Below, in pieces: positions 31,940-44,620 of a DNA stretch of 64,000 bases (its first letter is position 1; each line of letters opens with the position of its first letter). The notes beneath the pieces were generated by a model that saw only the letters and a program-made list of their open reading frames with translations, was not told the DNA's origin and did no database searches. Made by a program: the position numbers and the translations under genes. This stretch comes from Ilex aquifolium (lineage: Eukaryota; Streptophyta; Magnoliopsida; Aquifoliales; Aquifoliaceae): NCBI GenBank assembly GCA_951799425.1, contig OX637410.1:8308001-8372000 (forward strand), in the 5' to 3' direction.

Positions 31940-34887
31940 TGTGACACCCCAAAATCCGGGGGTCCGTTGATTATCCATCAACCCGCGGAATACCTGTAGA
32001 TACCTAGTATCTCGATATCACATTGTTATGCCCCATTTACCGGGGTCCATAACTTAACGAAATTTGGGCAGAGTCTCCTTTGTATGGGGAGCTCTACCCA
32101 ATACCCAACCTGTGCAATACACAATTACCAGACCCATCCGAGGTCAAATATAAAGCAAAGGCCGCACCAGGTCCATGTATAAGTAAACATTGGCCACACT
32201 GGGTCCAATTAACCATACTTAAATCAAAACATGAAAGGCTAATCTAACAATAGTCTTTATAAGTTCTATTACAATTATTTTACGCATTACATGCCCCAAA
32301 ATATAGTTTCTAACATGTAATTACACAAAACATTAAGTAAAGCCACATGCGACTTTCTTCAAGCATGAGGGTCCAAAATGGAGCCATCCGCCGGTGTATC
32401 TCTCCCACCTGAAATGTGTTCCCGTATAGGGTGAGCCAACGCCCAGTAGAGTATTTCCTACAGAGGCTACTCCTCAACCTATATGCATATGAAATGTTCA
32501 CATGCAACATCCATAAATCCGTAACCATTCCATCAAATAATATACAATTAAATGATGTAATGCTATAATGTCATGCCATGAATGAGGTGAGACCCACCCA
32601 TGTGCACTCAACCCGAGTCCACTCTGACTCCCTTTACATGTCAATGCCATGTATGTTAAACCGGGCTACCTAAGCCCCATGAAATGAGATGAGACTCATG
32701 TACTCAACCCGAGCCCTTCCCGGCTCCTTTCCCCCATGCAATGCCATGAGTATAAAAACCGGACTTCTCAAGCCCCCGCCATTGGTATTACTCACCCAAT
32801 AACTAATTTAAGAAAATCTCTGGGTCTTTCTTTGGGGTGGGCGTTTATGGACTTCCACCAACGGAACCCAACCGACACGGGATTTATGGACTCTTTCCAC
32901 CAACGGTGCCGCGTACACCAACACACTTTATGGGCTCTTATACCAACGGAAGTGCGTATCCGAAACACCGGGCCTTGCACCCGAGAGGTCGTCTGGCCCC
33001 TTCTTGCTAACCCCGACCCAATCTTTTTCTTCTTTTTCATGCAACCATGCGACTCAGTTGAATAATCAATCCAACTTTCCCGAGCCCATCCACCAACCAC
33101 CAAGCATGATGATTGATATATGCAACTACCCCCCCACACTCATGCAAGTTTCCCATGAATGTGACATCACCTTATGCCCAATATGTCATGAATGCCAATG
33201 AGCAATTTATCTCCATATTAGACTCCCATAATACCACATAGCTTGTGGTACAAATACCCATGCACAACATCATTATGACACAATGTCCATGTATGTGATG
33301 TTCCCGTACATATGCAATGTAATGACCCATTGCTTCTCTCATGCAAGGTTCATATGTAATGAATGTCATATGAACTGTCTCTACCACATTCCAACATATG
33401 GTATTAACAACAACCATGCACACACACACACCACTCATGATGTGAATTCCCCGTGCATATGCAATGCGATGTATCATTGCAATAAAATTATGTCACATAT
33501 GTAATGCATGCCATATGGACTAAATTAACATAATCAATTCCATTCCATGGCAATTTACATTATAAACGTATAAATTCCATGCTTCATCACAACAATTGAT
33601 ATATCAAAATATATATATCTGACATTCACAATTTCAACATAAATCATATCGTACACATATGATTTTCATTTACCACATAAGGCATAACATGTTATTTATC
33701 ATATAACAATTTCAATCCATTTAGGTATTTTGTCAAACACCTTCAAGGCAAACAACAAGGTAACACATATCATGCCCTATTTCCACATAATTCAAGAAAT
33801 TCCAATAGGCAATTTCTACATACCAATTTAGGATAAAATTATTTTACCTAAATTCCACCAATAGGCAAGTGTAATTTTCTAACAACCTACCCACCATCTT
33901 CATTATTCCATAACCATATACATATAAATATATGTATACATAGGTTAATATATATAGATATACATATATATATATATATATATATATCCAGCCCATTTAT
34001 CATAGGCATTTCTAGGTAAGAAATCAACCCAAGTAGGAGAACCCCTACCTCTTGTAGCGTGAGAATCCCGTAGGAAGCTCCCAAGACCCAAAAACTCAAC
34101 TCGAAGCTTGATTTTCCCAACTCCCGAAATTTCACCTTCGGTGAAATTCGTTGTTTTTGATACCCACGCGTAGCCTTCGTCGACGTGATCACTTCTCCCT
34201 TCTAGCTCAACGGAATCCGAGCAACAAAATACAACTCGAATCTTGATTTTCGTATACCCTCATCCGTTCACCTTCGGTAAAACTTGTGGTTTTTGGTACC
34301 CACGCGTAGCCCTCGTCGCGTAGATAAACTTTGCCTTTTGAATCGACGAATTTCGACCGACGGAACTCCCGGAATCGGAGCGGGAAGCTTGGAGATGAAT
34401 TTTTTTCCTTCTCTTTTCTCCCCAACGTCCAGACCAGTAAACACACTGGTTTTGAGTGATTTTTTGGCTAAAAAATCAGATATTTGCCGATATTTATAGT
34501 CGCAAATGAGCGGTCCACATCGCACCGCATATTTTCGACTTTCGGGTCCGTTTTTCGTCCCGAAACGATTCATTAAGTCCTGGATTAAGTCCAAATTAAT
34601 TTTATTGGAACTTTAATCCAATTATAAGGAAATTTTATAAAATCCATTATTGGGGACCTTTAAAATTACATTCGCCACGCAGTCGCCTCGAACGACGTGC
34701 AAAAATCCGACTATCTCGGAATTCGACGAAATTTCTAGTGATTACTAGATTTCGCGTTGCGAATCCAATGGCGCACTCCGTTTCCTCATCCGAGGTCTAG
34801 AACATAATTATTTCAAATACGCATAAGGGTGGAGAATTACCATTTTGCCCTTTTTCAGAAAAAGTTCAAATTTTCCCGGGTTTTACA
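31940..34887 (-). repeat. F2 3' LTR (left copy)
   Basis: It starts TGTGACACCCC and ends GGGTTTTACA on the plus strand. It contains an (AT)n microsatellite at about 33961-33987 and a pyrimidine-rich stretch near 33025. The nearly identical right copy differs at scattered bases, such as CACATTG versus CACACTG near 32024 and 36117. Small open frames (for example 32310-32528, 34268-34594) recur in both copies but have no recognisable domain. Confidence 0.92.
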
Positions 34888-36032
34888 TTCTTCCCCCCTT
34901 AAAAAGAATTTCGTCCCCGAAATTCACACCCACATGCACATTCAACCATATGCACAAGTTACAAACAATACAGTCTAAACTGTCCCACATGTATCCGTCT
35001 CTCTCCCGGACTAGGTTTTAAATTCAACCAAATCCGTTCGTAAAGGCACCACATATCCCGTGTACCTCTGTCCCATTTCCGGAACTACTAGAATAGGAGG
35101 TAAAGTAACCTTCTTTGTAATTTGACAATAGTACCGAAGCATCCCAAGGCGAAGCATTCGGTAGTGAAGTCCTTATTCAACCTAGAGTTCTCACAACTCT
35201 ACCAGTGTCCTTCTATGAGGAACCATAGAGTAGACAACATACCGGGGTGTAACTCTACACTGAAGTCTACATTCCTGCGTGGAGGCAAACATTCGTAAGC
35301 TCATAAACATCTGAGGTGGACGAAATTCATGTCTCACTTCGTTCTCTAAGGTAAAGCTTGCTAGCTAACCCATTAACTACCCGTTCCAACGGAATTCATA
35401 TTTTACTTGAGGTAAACGTCATGCGTTTTCCCTAAAACTTAAAACATACACACTCCAAGGTGTAAACAGTGACCCGCTGATGATCACAATCACCGACGAC
35501 TCAGTGTGCCGTCAATCCGTCCATCCCAAGGATGACATCAAATTCTAACATGTCCGTGGAGTAGAATCCCCAAGAATCCTAGCTCACATTCCCGACATAC
35601 CCATTTAGCACACACCCTAGATCCTAGGGGAGAACTCACCCACAATGGCTTTTCCAAGGTGTCAACCTCTAAGCCCAATTCCTTTATGCAATTTAAATTG
35701 TCATAAAACAATAACTAGTATCCCAATGTAGGGACTCAGTTCAAAACATTGTGAATTTTCTCACCGTCTCACTAGTAGACCATGTGTCACACACTAGTAG
35801 ACATTTAACCCATCAACTATCCCGTTCATCCCTTTTCGAACCTCCAAGATTATGTTTTCTAACCCTAGTGTTCCTCTTTTTCCATATACATTTTACCATG
35901 TATACAATTTACACATAACACATAATCATGTAACAAATAAAACACATAACATGAATGCACATGGAATGCAATGGTAGAAACCCATTTCCCTCAAGCCCTA
36001 GGTAATCGTATACCTAAGCTCTGATACCAAGC
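34888..36032 (-). other. F2 interior: purine tract, filler and primer site
   Basis: On the minus strand the primer site TGGTATCAGAGC (36018-36029) comes three bases after the 5' LTR. About 1.1 kb without any long open frame follows, and the purine tract TTTTTAAGGGGGGAAGAA (34888-34905) abuts the 3' LTR. A GGGGACGAAATTC stretch before the tract matches the sequence before the F1 and F3 3' LTRs. That ties the element to the Tekay-like group although no protein remains. Confidence 0.9.
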
Positions 36033-36800
36033 TGTGACACCCCAAAATTCGGGGGTCCGTTGATTACCCATCAACCCGCGGAATACCTGTAGATACCTAG
36101 TATCTCGATATCACACTGTTATGCCCCATTTACCGGGGTCCATAACTTAACGAAATTTGGCCAGAGTCTCCTTTGTATGGGGAGCTCTACCCAATACCCA
36201 ACCTGTGCAATACACAATTACCAGACCCATCCGAGGTCAAATATAAAGCAAAGGCCGCACCGGGTCTATGTATAAGTAAACATTGGCCACACTGGGTCCA
36301 ATTAACCATACTTAAATCAAAACATGAAAGGCTAATCTAACAATAGTCTTTATAAGTTCTATTACAATTATTTTACGCATTACATGCCCCAAAATATAGT
36401 TTCTAACATGTAATTACACAAAACATTAAGTAAAGCCACATGCGGCTTTCTTCAAGCATGAGGGTCCAAAATGGAGCCATCCGCCAGTGTATCTCTCCCA
36501 CCTGAAATGTGTTCCCGTATAGGGTGAGCCAACGCCCAGTAGAGTATTTCCTACAGAGGCTACTCCTCAACCTATATGCATATGAAATGTTCACATGCAA
36601 CATCCATAAATCCGTAACCATTCCATCAAATAATATACAATTAAATGATGTAATGCTATAATGTCACGCCATGAATGAGGTGAGACCCACCCTTGTGCAC
36701 TCAACCCGAGTCCACTCTGACTCCCTTTACATGTCAATGCCATGTATGTTAAACCGGGCTACCTAAGCCCCATGAAATGAGATGAGACTCATGTACTCAA

Positions 36801-38643
36801 TGATTGATTGAAAATGCGGTGTTGTTTCCTAACCTCTAAACATCATCCCTAAATGTGTGTATGGCTTATAGGAATGGGTGAGTGTCACTCTCACTCGGAA
36901 TGATGCAAAAGATTAGGCAACAATGGAATGGTGATGGAAATGAATGGAATGAACAAAATGTTATGAAATGGAATGCGTGTGTGGTGAACAAAAGTGCTCC
37001 CCAATCGCAAGGAGTCTTTCGTTGTCGTGTGTTTTACTTGGAAAGTATTCCAAGGTCGTCTCCTCAAGGAAGGAAAGGGAATTCTATGGAAGGTGATTTT
37101 GCAAAAGAGAAAAGAAAGTGTAAAATCTTGTATTTGTGTTTTGTGGTTGTGTTTATGTATGGAAAATGCAAGAAAACAATGTTGGCTAATCCAAAGGAAG
37201 TCACTCCAATAGGACTACCATTTCAACTCCAATCCCTCCTTAACTCCGATAGAGCATGAATGAACAATTGATTCGGGGGAAGCTAGGGATGAGGTTGGTG
37301 ATGATCTAAGAATAAACCGTGACAAGTCTACGGAATATCAAAGGCACCAATTCATCCACTCTCAACCCCGTCAAACCGAACCATTGGACTCTTAAGGGAG
37401 GGAGGAGAATGAGTTGAAATGGAATCCCCAAGAGAAATTTTCCTTTGGATTTACCAACTTAAATCTAACTATTCATGGTAAAATGAAAGACAAGCATAAT
37501 AATGTAAATGGATATAATGAAGACATGAAGCATGAAGCATGAAACTTATCTTAAAGCAAGAAATCGTAAACTAAGGAGAAAAATATTCAATACCCATTTT
37601 AAGCTTGAAAATGAAGAACTTGAGCAACAATGGTGAAATGTAAAATGGTGTATTGAAACTTGCAAAGTTCTTGAAATAAATGAGATTAAAGACAATAAAC
37701 AAAACTTTAAACAAGTCTTACAATAGATTACATGGAAAAGGATGGAAGAAGTGCAAAAACGAAATTACATTACACTATTCATCTTCTTCCTCCTTGGAGC
37801 TCTCTATCTCTACTCCTAAGCTTAGGTAGCCAACTCCTCTTTTTGTGTGTTGAATGTTGAATGTATAATGGAGAGTGAGAGCCTTCAATTTCGTCCATGG
37901 AGGGTCCCCCCTAGGTGTGTGCAGGTCTTACACCAAAGAGGGGCTGAGTTGAAGCCTTGGACAGGCTAGCCTGCAACCCACATGGCAGCCCATTTCTCTC
38001 TCTTCCTCCTTGAATGCCAAGCCTCAAAAGTCTTCCAAAATGTGTAAGAGACCTGCAAATGTGTAAGGAAATGTTGGGATAGGCGTGGGAGAAGTGTAGG
38101 TGGGACCCCCAAGCCTCAAAGTTGAGTTACAGGCTGTTTTCGCGACCAGAAGGTCCGGAGTACCGGTACTAGGTACCGGTACTGTTTTTCTGCACTGGAC
38201 CACCTTCGGTAGAATCGTCATAACTCTTGATCTAACCGTTGGATTGGGCTGAAATTTTGACACCAAACAGAAGACACCCATATATACAACTTTCATGTTT
38301 TTAACTTTTCCAAATTATGAGTAGATCATGGTCAAAATGGAGGAATTCAGAGGCAGTGCTTCCAATTGTTGCTGCAGCTGGTGTCCTTGTTCCCAAGCAC
38401 CAATGCTTTCTTGATTTCTTCACTTTTAAGCCTCCAATTCTTCATGTATTGTGTCCATGCCTTCACCACACATCCATCAAGGTTGCAATGTCCTAAAATC
38501 AATCACTTAAGCTATAAAAGGTTGCAACATCAAAATATCAACATTATAGTTCAAAACGGCTAACTTCTAAGCACTTAAATGCAAAAGTTGAGTTAAAATG
38601 CATGTAATGAGCCCTTCAAATATGCAATATTATGTGCTCATCA
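36801..38643 (-). repeat. Athila-like 3' LTR of the deletion product
   Basis: This 1,843-bp repeat has TACCGGTAC palindromes at 38159-38184. Directly right of it, 38644-38656 (CACCCCCCCACTT) is the reverse complement of a purine tract, confirming minus orientation and the LTR edge. Its last 480 bp match 40660-41138. Confidence 0.88.
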
Positions 38644-40620
38644 CACCCCCCCACTTAAGCTTTGCTAGTCCCTAGCAAACAAAATGTAAAAGCAAGCAAA
38701 CAAAAATAAACCTTTACTAATTCCGCAATTGCATTTAGCACATGCAACAAGCCTTTAAACCCCTAGGTGATCCCTAGTGGACAAGTTTTGTCTCGTGAAG
38801 GTTTCCAGTGAAGGTACCTATAAACTTCTTGCTAATATCCAATATTTAAAGTATATTCCCCTATCTTAACTAGCGATGGGATTTCAATAAAAAGCTATGT
38901 TCAAAACATCCTAACTAAAAACACATGCAACACATTATAGCTTTAAATGCTATTCTAGAGTATTCACCTATACATTTCCTTTCAAAACTCGTGTGTGTGT
39001 GAAATGGACATGTAATTTAAGCATTTACACAATGGAATTCACGTTCACATGGCTATCCAAATTAAGCTTTGATGCAAAAACTCACCAAGGTTTTCTCTCA
39101 ATAATGAATAACTCAATGATTATCCTAGCATGCACTCCATGTGTATATGTGAGATAGAAAATTATTCACAAACCAAAATGCTCACATATAATCCAAAAAT
39201 GAAGCACATGTATACAAATGAAACAACTTTGGCATAATCTCATGAAAGGAATGCTAGGGCATTAGATAGCAAAATTAACTTCTCTTTTTTCTTTAAAAGT
39301 ATACATCCCCCATGCTTCTCTAGATCTTTTAGGACTTTCATGGGTTGTAATGAGGCCTTGGGGTGATGTTGTGGTAAGGGAAACGAAGGATATAGGATAA
39401 CAAAGAGGGTTGTTCCGGGTGAATGACCTTAATCTTAGAAAAACACTTCCCTTTTATGGGATTTTGATTTTCACACCATCACCACACCCTTTGTTTCTTT
39501 TCTTTCTTTTCCTTTACATTTTTCCCTTTTCTTTTTCTCATTCTTTTTCTCCTTTTTCACTCCCTTTCTCTCCTTTTCTTGGATTTTCATTCTTTTTCCA
39601 TTGAACTCTTTTGAGTTTCAACATCCTTCATCCCTTTTGTTTGATTTTCCACACCATCATTCCTTTTCTTTTATCATCACCCATACTTAGCACTAGGAAC
39701 AACCAAGGTAAGGTAGATATTTATTCTTTTCATTGGCTTGGTTACATGTGTGGCATAGAAATGAATTCAATTAAGGCTCAATCATGGCACTAGGGATAAA
39801 TTTCACAAGAAAAAGGCTTAGGCTCAAAACATTCAAAAAATGGCCTAAGATCATCTCTAGATAAGCATATGGGAGCATTGTACAATCAAGACAAAGTCAA
39901 TCAACTACCCAAATACACCTAACCAAAACAAGCATAATGAGATTATTGAACAAATGTGGAATTTGAAGAATTGTTCCTTGAGTAAATGTAAGTTCCCTCC
40001 AAACAAGAATTGGCACTAAAGCTCACACGGGTACTTACTCATGTCCACTATTCATGTCAAGCACTCAAATGTGAACTCAATCCGTAAATTGTCCAAATTA
40101 CACATTCAAGGTGCACAATGGTTGAGTTTGAAAGAAAACACATATGTGATACTCAAGCATAGGATAAACTTCTATAATGTGCTCATGTATTCAAAGTTCA
40201 AAATGAAGATCAAGCAATTCACAAATCCCATAACAATTAGGATAGAGGAATATAGTTCAATATTGACTATTTTTCACAAAAATTGTCCAAAATTTTTCAA
40301 AATTTTCACATTTCCAACTTATTCTATACACAAAGTGGTGGAACATGTGAATGGTGCACCTCACCCCCCAACTTAAACTATGCATTGTCCTCAATGCACA
40401 AGGAATCATGCAATGAAAACAATGAAAGTAAAATGGGAAATGAGATACCCCATTTGTTCTTTTTTTTTTTTTTTTCTTTCTTTTTATAAAACATAAAAGA
40501 GAAAATGAAACACACAAAGCTTATTTACACCCCCCAACTTAGACTAGAACATTTGGGAGAAATGTTGGTGGAGCCCTAAAAGCAGGTGGAGCAGCATTGC
40601 AGAGATTGGGCATGTCAGGA
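38644..40620 (-). other. Athila-like 3' non-coding region
   Basis: This region is AT-rich and has no gag or pol similarity. It contains two runs of the CCCCCCAACTT type (about 40365 and 40530), a T-rich block (39480-39600) and a poly-T run (40459-40477). The second half (40030-40400) parallels 8785-9190. Open frames such as 40041-40376 have no recognisable domain. Confidence 0.7.
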
Positions 40621-41138
40621 AAACAGTACCGGTACTGGGTACCGGTACCATATGGTACCGGTACCGAGTACCAGTACTGTTTTTCTGCACTGGACCACCT
40701 TCGGTAGAATCGTCATAACTCTTGATCTAACCGTTGGATTGTGCTGAAATTTTGACACCAAACAGAAGACACCCATATCTACAACTTTCATGTTTTTAAC
40801 TTTTCCAAATTCTGAGTAAATCATGGTCAAAATGGAGGAATTCAGAGGCAGTGCTTCCAATTGTTGCTGCAGCTGGTGCCCTCGTTCCCAAGCACCAATG
40901 CCTTCTTGATTTCTTCACTTTTAAGCCTCCAATTCTTCATGTATTGTGTCCATGCCTTCACCACACATCCATCAAGGTTGCAATGTCCTAAAATCAATCA
41001 CTTAAGCTATAAAAGGTTGCAACATCAAAATATCAACATTATAGTTCAAAACGGCTAACTTCTAAGCACTTAAATGCAAAAGTTGAGTTAAAATGCATGT
41101 AATGAGCCCTTCAAATATGCAATATTATGTGCTCATCA
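40621..41138 (-). repeat. Truncated Athila-like 5' LTR with palindromes
   Basis: This is the first 518 bp (minus-strand sense) of the LTR, homologous to 38155-38643. A palindrome cluster at 40626-40678 includes GGTACCGGTACC and CCATATGG. The LTR similarity ends right at this cluster. Confidence 0.85.
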
Positions 41139-43592
41139 CTCAACCCGAGCCCTTCCCGGCTCCTTTCCCCCATGCAATGCCATGAGTATAAAAACCGGAC
41201 TTCTCAAGCCCCCGCCATTGGTATTACTCACCCAATAACTAATTTAAGAAAATCTCCGGGTCTTTCTTTGGGGTGGGCGTTTATGGACTTCCACCAACGG
41301 AACCCAACCGACACGGGATTTATGGACTCTTTCCACCAACGGTGCCGCGTACACCAACACACTTTATGGGCTCTTATACCAACGGAAGTGCGTATCCGAA
41401 ACACCGGGCCTTGCACCCGAGAGGTCGTCTTGCCCCTTCTTGCTAACCCCGACCCAATCTTTTTCTTCTTTTTCATGCAACCATGCGACTCAGTTGAATA
41501 ATCAATCCAACTTTCCCGAGCCCATCCACCAACCACCAAGCATGATGATTGATATATGCAACTACCCTCCCACACTCATGCAAGTTTCCCATGAATGTGA
41601 CATCACCTTATGCCCAATATGTCATGAATGCCAATGAGCAATTTATCTCCATATTAGACTCCCATAATACCACATAGCTTGTGGTACAAACATCCATGCA
41701 CAACATCATTATGACACAATGTCCATGTATGTGATGTTCCCGTACATATGCAATGTAATGACCCATTGCTTCTCTCATGCAAGGTTCATATGTAATGAAT
41801 GCCATATGAACTGTCTCTACCACATTCCAACATATGGTATTAACAACAACCATGCACACACACACACCACTCATGATGTGAATTCCCCGTGCATATGCAA
41901 TGCGATGTATCATTGCAATAAAATTATGTCACATATGTAATGCATGCCATATGGACTAAATTAACATAATCAATTCCATTCCATGGCAATTTACATTATA
42001 AACGTATAAATTCCATGCTTCATCACAACAATTGATATATCAAAATATATATATCTGACATTCACAATTTCAACATAAATCATATCGTACACATATGATT
42101 TTCATTTACCACATAAGGCATAACATGTTATTTATCATATAACAATTTCAATCCATTTAGGTATTTTGTCAAACACCTTCAAGGCAAACAACATGGTAAC
42201 ACATATCATGCCCCATTTCCACATAATTCAAGAAATTCCAATAGGCAATTTCTACATACCAATTTAGGATAAAATTATTTTACCTAAATTCCACCAATAT
42301 GCAAGTGTAATTTTCTAACAACCTACCCACCATCTTCATTATTCCATAACCATATACATATAAATATATGTATACATAGGTCAATATATATAGATATACA
42401 TATATATATATATATACATATCCAGCCCATTTATCATAGGCATTTCTAGGTAAGAAATCAACCCAAGTAGGAGAACCCCTTCCTCTTGTAGCGTGAGAAT
42501 CCCGTAGGAAGCTCCCAAGACCCGAAAACCCAACTCGAAGCTTGATTTTCCCAACTCCCGAAATTTCACCTTCGGTGAAATTCGTTGTTTTTCGTACCCA
42601 CGCGTAGCCTTCGTCGACGTGATCACTTCTCCCTTCTAGCTCAACGGAATCCGAGCAACAAAATACAACTCGAATCTTGATTTTCGTATACCCTCATCCG
42701 TTCACCTTCGGTAAAACTTGTGATTTTTGGTACCCACATGTAGCCCTCGTCACGTAGATGAACTTTGCCTTTTGAATCGACGAATTCCGACCGACGGAAC
42801 TCCCGGAATCGGAGCGGGAAGCTTGGAGATGAATTTTTTTCCTTCTCTTTTCTCCCCAACGTCCAGACCAGTAAACACACTGGTTTTGAGTGATTTTTTG
42901 GCTAAAAAATCAGATATTTGCCGATATTTATAGTCGCAAATGAGCGGTCCACATCGCACCGCATATTTTCGACTTTCGGGTCCGTTTTTCGTCCCGAAAC
43001 GATTCATTAAGTCCTGGATTAAGTCCAAATTAATTTTATTGGAACTTTAATCCAATTATAAGGAAATTTTATAAAATCCATTATTGGGGACCTTTAAAAT
43101 TACATTCGCCACGCAGTCGCCTCGAACGACGTGCAAAAATCCGACTATCTCGGAATTCGACGAAATTTCTAGTGATTACTAGATTTCGCGTTGCGAATCC
43201 AATGACGCACTCCGTTTCCTCATCCGAGGTCTAGAACATGATTATTTCAAATACGCATAAGGGTGGAGAATTACCATTTTGCCCTTTTTAAGAAAAAGTT
43301 TAAATTTTCCCGGGTTTTACACTATCATTCAAATTTGATCGTAGAATGATCTTGGGTTCCTTTTCGTTGTTGGTTCTTGTTATTTTGGTGGGTTTCACTT
43401 CAGGATACCTCCTTAGCCATATTTTATCAGTTTAGAACCCTAGTAAATCCTAGAGTGTGGGGGAGAAGGAGGAGACACAAGGATTTGGAGGGATTTGCGC
43501 GTAGGAGACGAATCAAAGCATAGGGTTTCCCCCAAAACTATGGATTAAAGGTATGGTTTTTCTCTCAAATTCAAAATTGAGGCTAGGATTAT

Positions 43593-44620
43593 TGTTAAGT
43601 GCTCAATATTGCATCATTTTATAACTTAACATATCCGCTTTAGGTATGCTAACAAACTAACTGGCTTGACTTAGTGCACATTGTGTTTTATGCTTTGATT
43701 TCTTTGTTTGCAGGTAGTTTCGGTGTAAAGGTGGAGATTAAGCATTGATAGGATGGCAAGGAACAAGTTGGGATTGAGTTTGCTTGGCAAAAGAGGAAGC
43801 CGGAGCCTTGGAAGTTACTTTGAAGAAAAGAGAAGTCCTATCAATAGGTAAATGATATTCTACCGGTAGGCAATCTCCTAGTACTTTGTTAGAGAAGTCC
43901 TACCCGTAGGTGAAGGATGTTCTACTGGTAGGAAAAGCCACAGAAGTTTCAGAAATTTCGTCAGACAAGGTTCTACCGGTAGATCTATAGCAGATTTTGA
44001 CGAGTACTCCTTCTCCTTGGCGTTGACTGACCAAATATTCAAAGATATCTTTCAAGATCTTCCAATACCTTATTTGGAGGGAAAAGAGACAAAATAGGAA
44101 AGGGATTTTTTGGCTAAATCTTAGAGATATTGTGGGAGATATTTTTGGAGATCTTCTAGTAATAAGAGATAGACTTAAAAGGAAATATGATATCTAGGAA
44201 ATCAGCTATCTCTATATCTTTCGCTCCCTTTGTCCTATAAATACCAACCCATAGGGGATTTTTAGAGAGCTTCTTCCTCCTTGGACGTTCTCCAAGAAGG
44301 GGCTGCTCCTCCTTCTCTTCTTCGTTTATTTAGTTTTTAGTTTGCAAGCAAGGTTCTTCATTAGTTACGGTATTTTATTTCTTCTATTGTAATTGATTTG
44401 AATTCCTTGTTTTAAATAAAAAGTTCTTCATTCAAGTTTTATTCATTTGCTTTTATTTACATATCTCCTTTATATTCTTTCAATTTTAATTTTGTCATAT
44501 TTGAGTAGTTTCTTTTCTAGATAATTGTAGGAGGGATTCCCAACTTTTGAACTAGGGTTTATGCTCTAAACTAGGGTTTTAATGTTTATGTGATTGTTTA
44601 AATAAGTTATGCTTTCGGAA
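43593..44620 (+). other. Unclassified LTR-like sequence with CTACCGGTAG motifs
   Basis: Sequence from TGTTAAGTGCTC at 43593 is unlike the Tekay-like LTR before it. It has CTACCGGTAG or variants at about 43861, 43899, 43928 and 43973. A TATA-like CCTATAAATACC lies near 44235, followed by pyrimidine-rich leader-like sequence. These features suggest an LTR, but I found no matching copy, no clear 3' end and no target duplication. Confidence 0.4.

Larger units (their letters stand above)
36801..41138 (-). mobile_element. Athila-derived deletion product
   Basis: This 4,338-bp insert has ends TGATTGATTG and GCTCATCA and exact CTCAA duplications. On the minus strand it is a 518-bp LTR beginning (40621-41138), about 2 kb of 3' non-coding sequence (38644-40620), then a full 3' LTR (36801-38643). 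Gag, pol and most of the 5' LTR are absent. The non-coding part resembles 8776-9390 of the large Athila-like copy, and the LTR is the same family as 28181-29945. The deletion joint lies at a TACCGGTA palindrome cluster. Confidence 0.88.
31940..43321 (-). mobile_element. F2 element with no coding capacity (LARD-like)
   Basis: LTRs of 2,948 bp and, after removing a nested insert, 2,946 bp flank an interior of only 1,145 bp. The target duplication CTATC is exact (31935-31939, 43322-43326). A tRNA-Met-type primer site at 36018-36029 and a purine tract at 34888-34905 place it on the minus strand. The interior shows no gag or pol, so it fits the large retrotransposon derivative class and would depend on a relative, most likely a Tekay-like element. 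LTRs are almost identical. The nested insert is at 36801-41138. Confidence 0.92.
36033..43321 (-). repeat. F2 5' LTR (right copy), interrupted
   Basis: The arms are 36033-36800 and 41144-43321. They match 31940-32713 and 32709-34887. The break falls at CTCAA, duplicated at 36796-36800 and 41139-41143 around the Athila-derived insert. With the insert removed the LTR is 2,946 bp against 2,948 bp for the left copy. Confidence 0.92.
31140..43402 (+). mobile_element. CRM-like solo LTR, split by the F2 element
   Basis: The LTR arms are 31140-31939 and 43327-43402, 876 bp without the inserted element. It starts TGATGCAAATC and ends TTTCACTTCA, with near-duplicate flanks GGATG (31135-31139) and GGATA (43403-43407). 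The first 170 bp encode the lineage's integrase tail (GPVTRARARKFKEVLNWL). A TATA box follows at 31682. It resides in the F3 LTR right after that LTR's own TATA-like motif. Without an interior it is a solo LTR. Confidence 0.82.
30607..43592 (+). mobile_element. Tekay-like 3' LTR (F3), split by a nested insertion
   Basis: The left arm is 30607-31139 and the right arm 43403-43592. The left arm starts TGTAAACCCCC and has TTCGAA-type palindromes (GTTCGAA, GACGTTCGAACG) at about 30938-31060. It ends with a TATA-like CTATAAATACC at 31120. The right arm resumes with GTTTAGAACCCTAG and AAAGGTATGGTTTTTC, matching the leader-like part of other Tekay-like LTRs. The intervening CRM LTR with its own inserts spans 31140-43402. 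The LTR's true 3' end was not found; a different LTR-like sequence begins at about 43593. Confidence 0.7.

Noticed and set aside
32310-34594. Small open frames repeated at 36403-36621 and 41127-43028
   Set aside because: They are conserved only because the two F2 LTRs are nearly identical; none has a recognisable motif or start context.
43593-44620. A solo LTR with ATTAT target duplication
   Set aside because: ATTAT precedes the TG start, but I found no CA end followed by ATTAT downstream, so I only list it as LTR-like.
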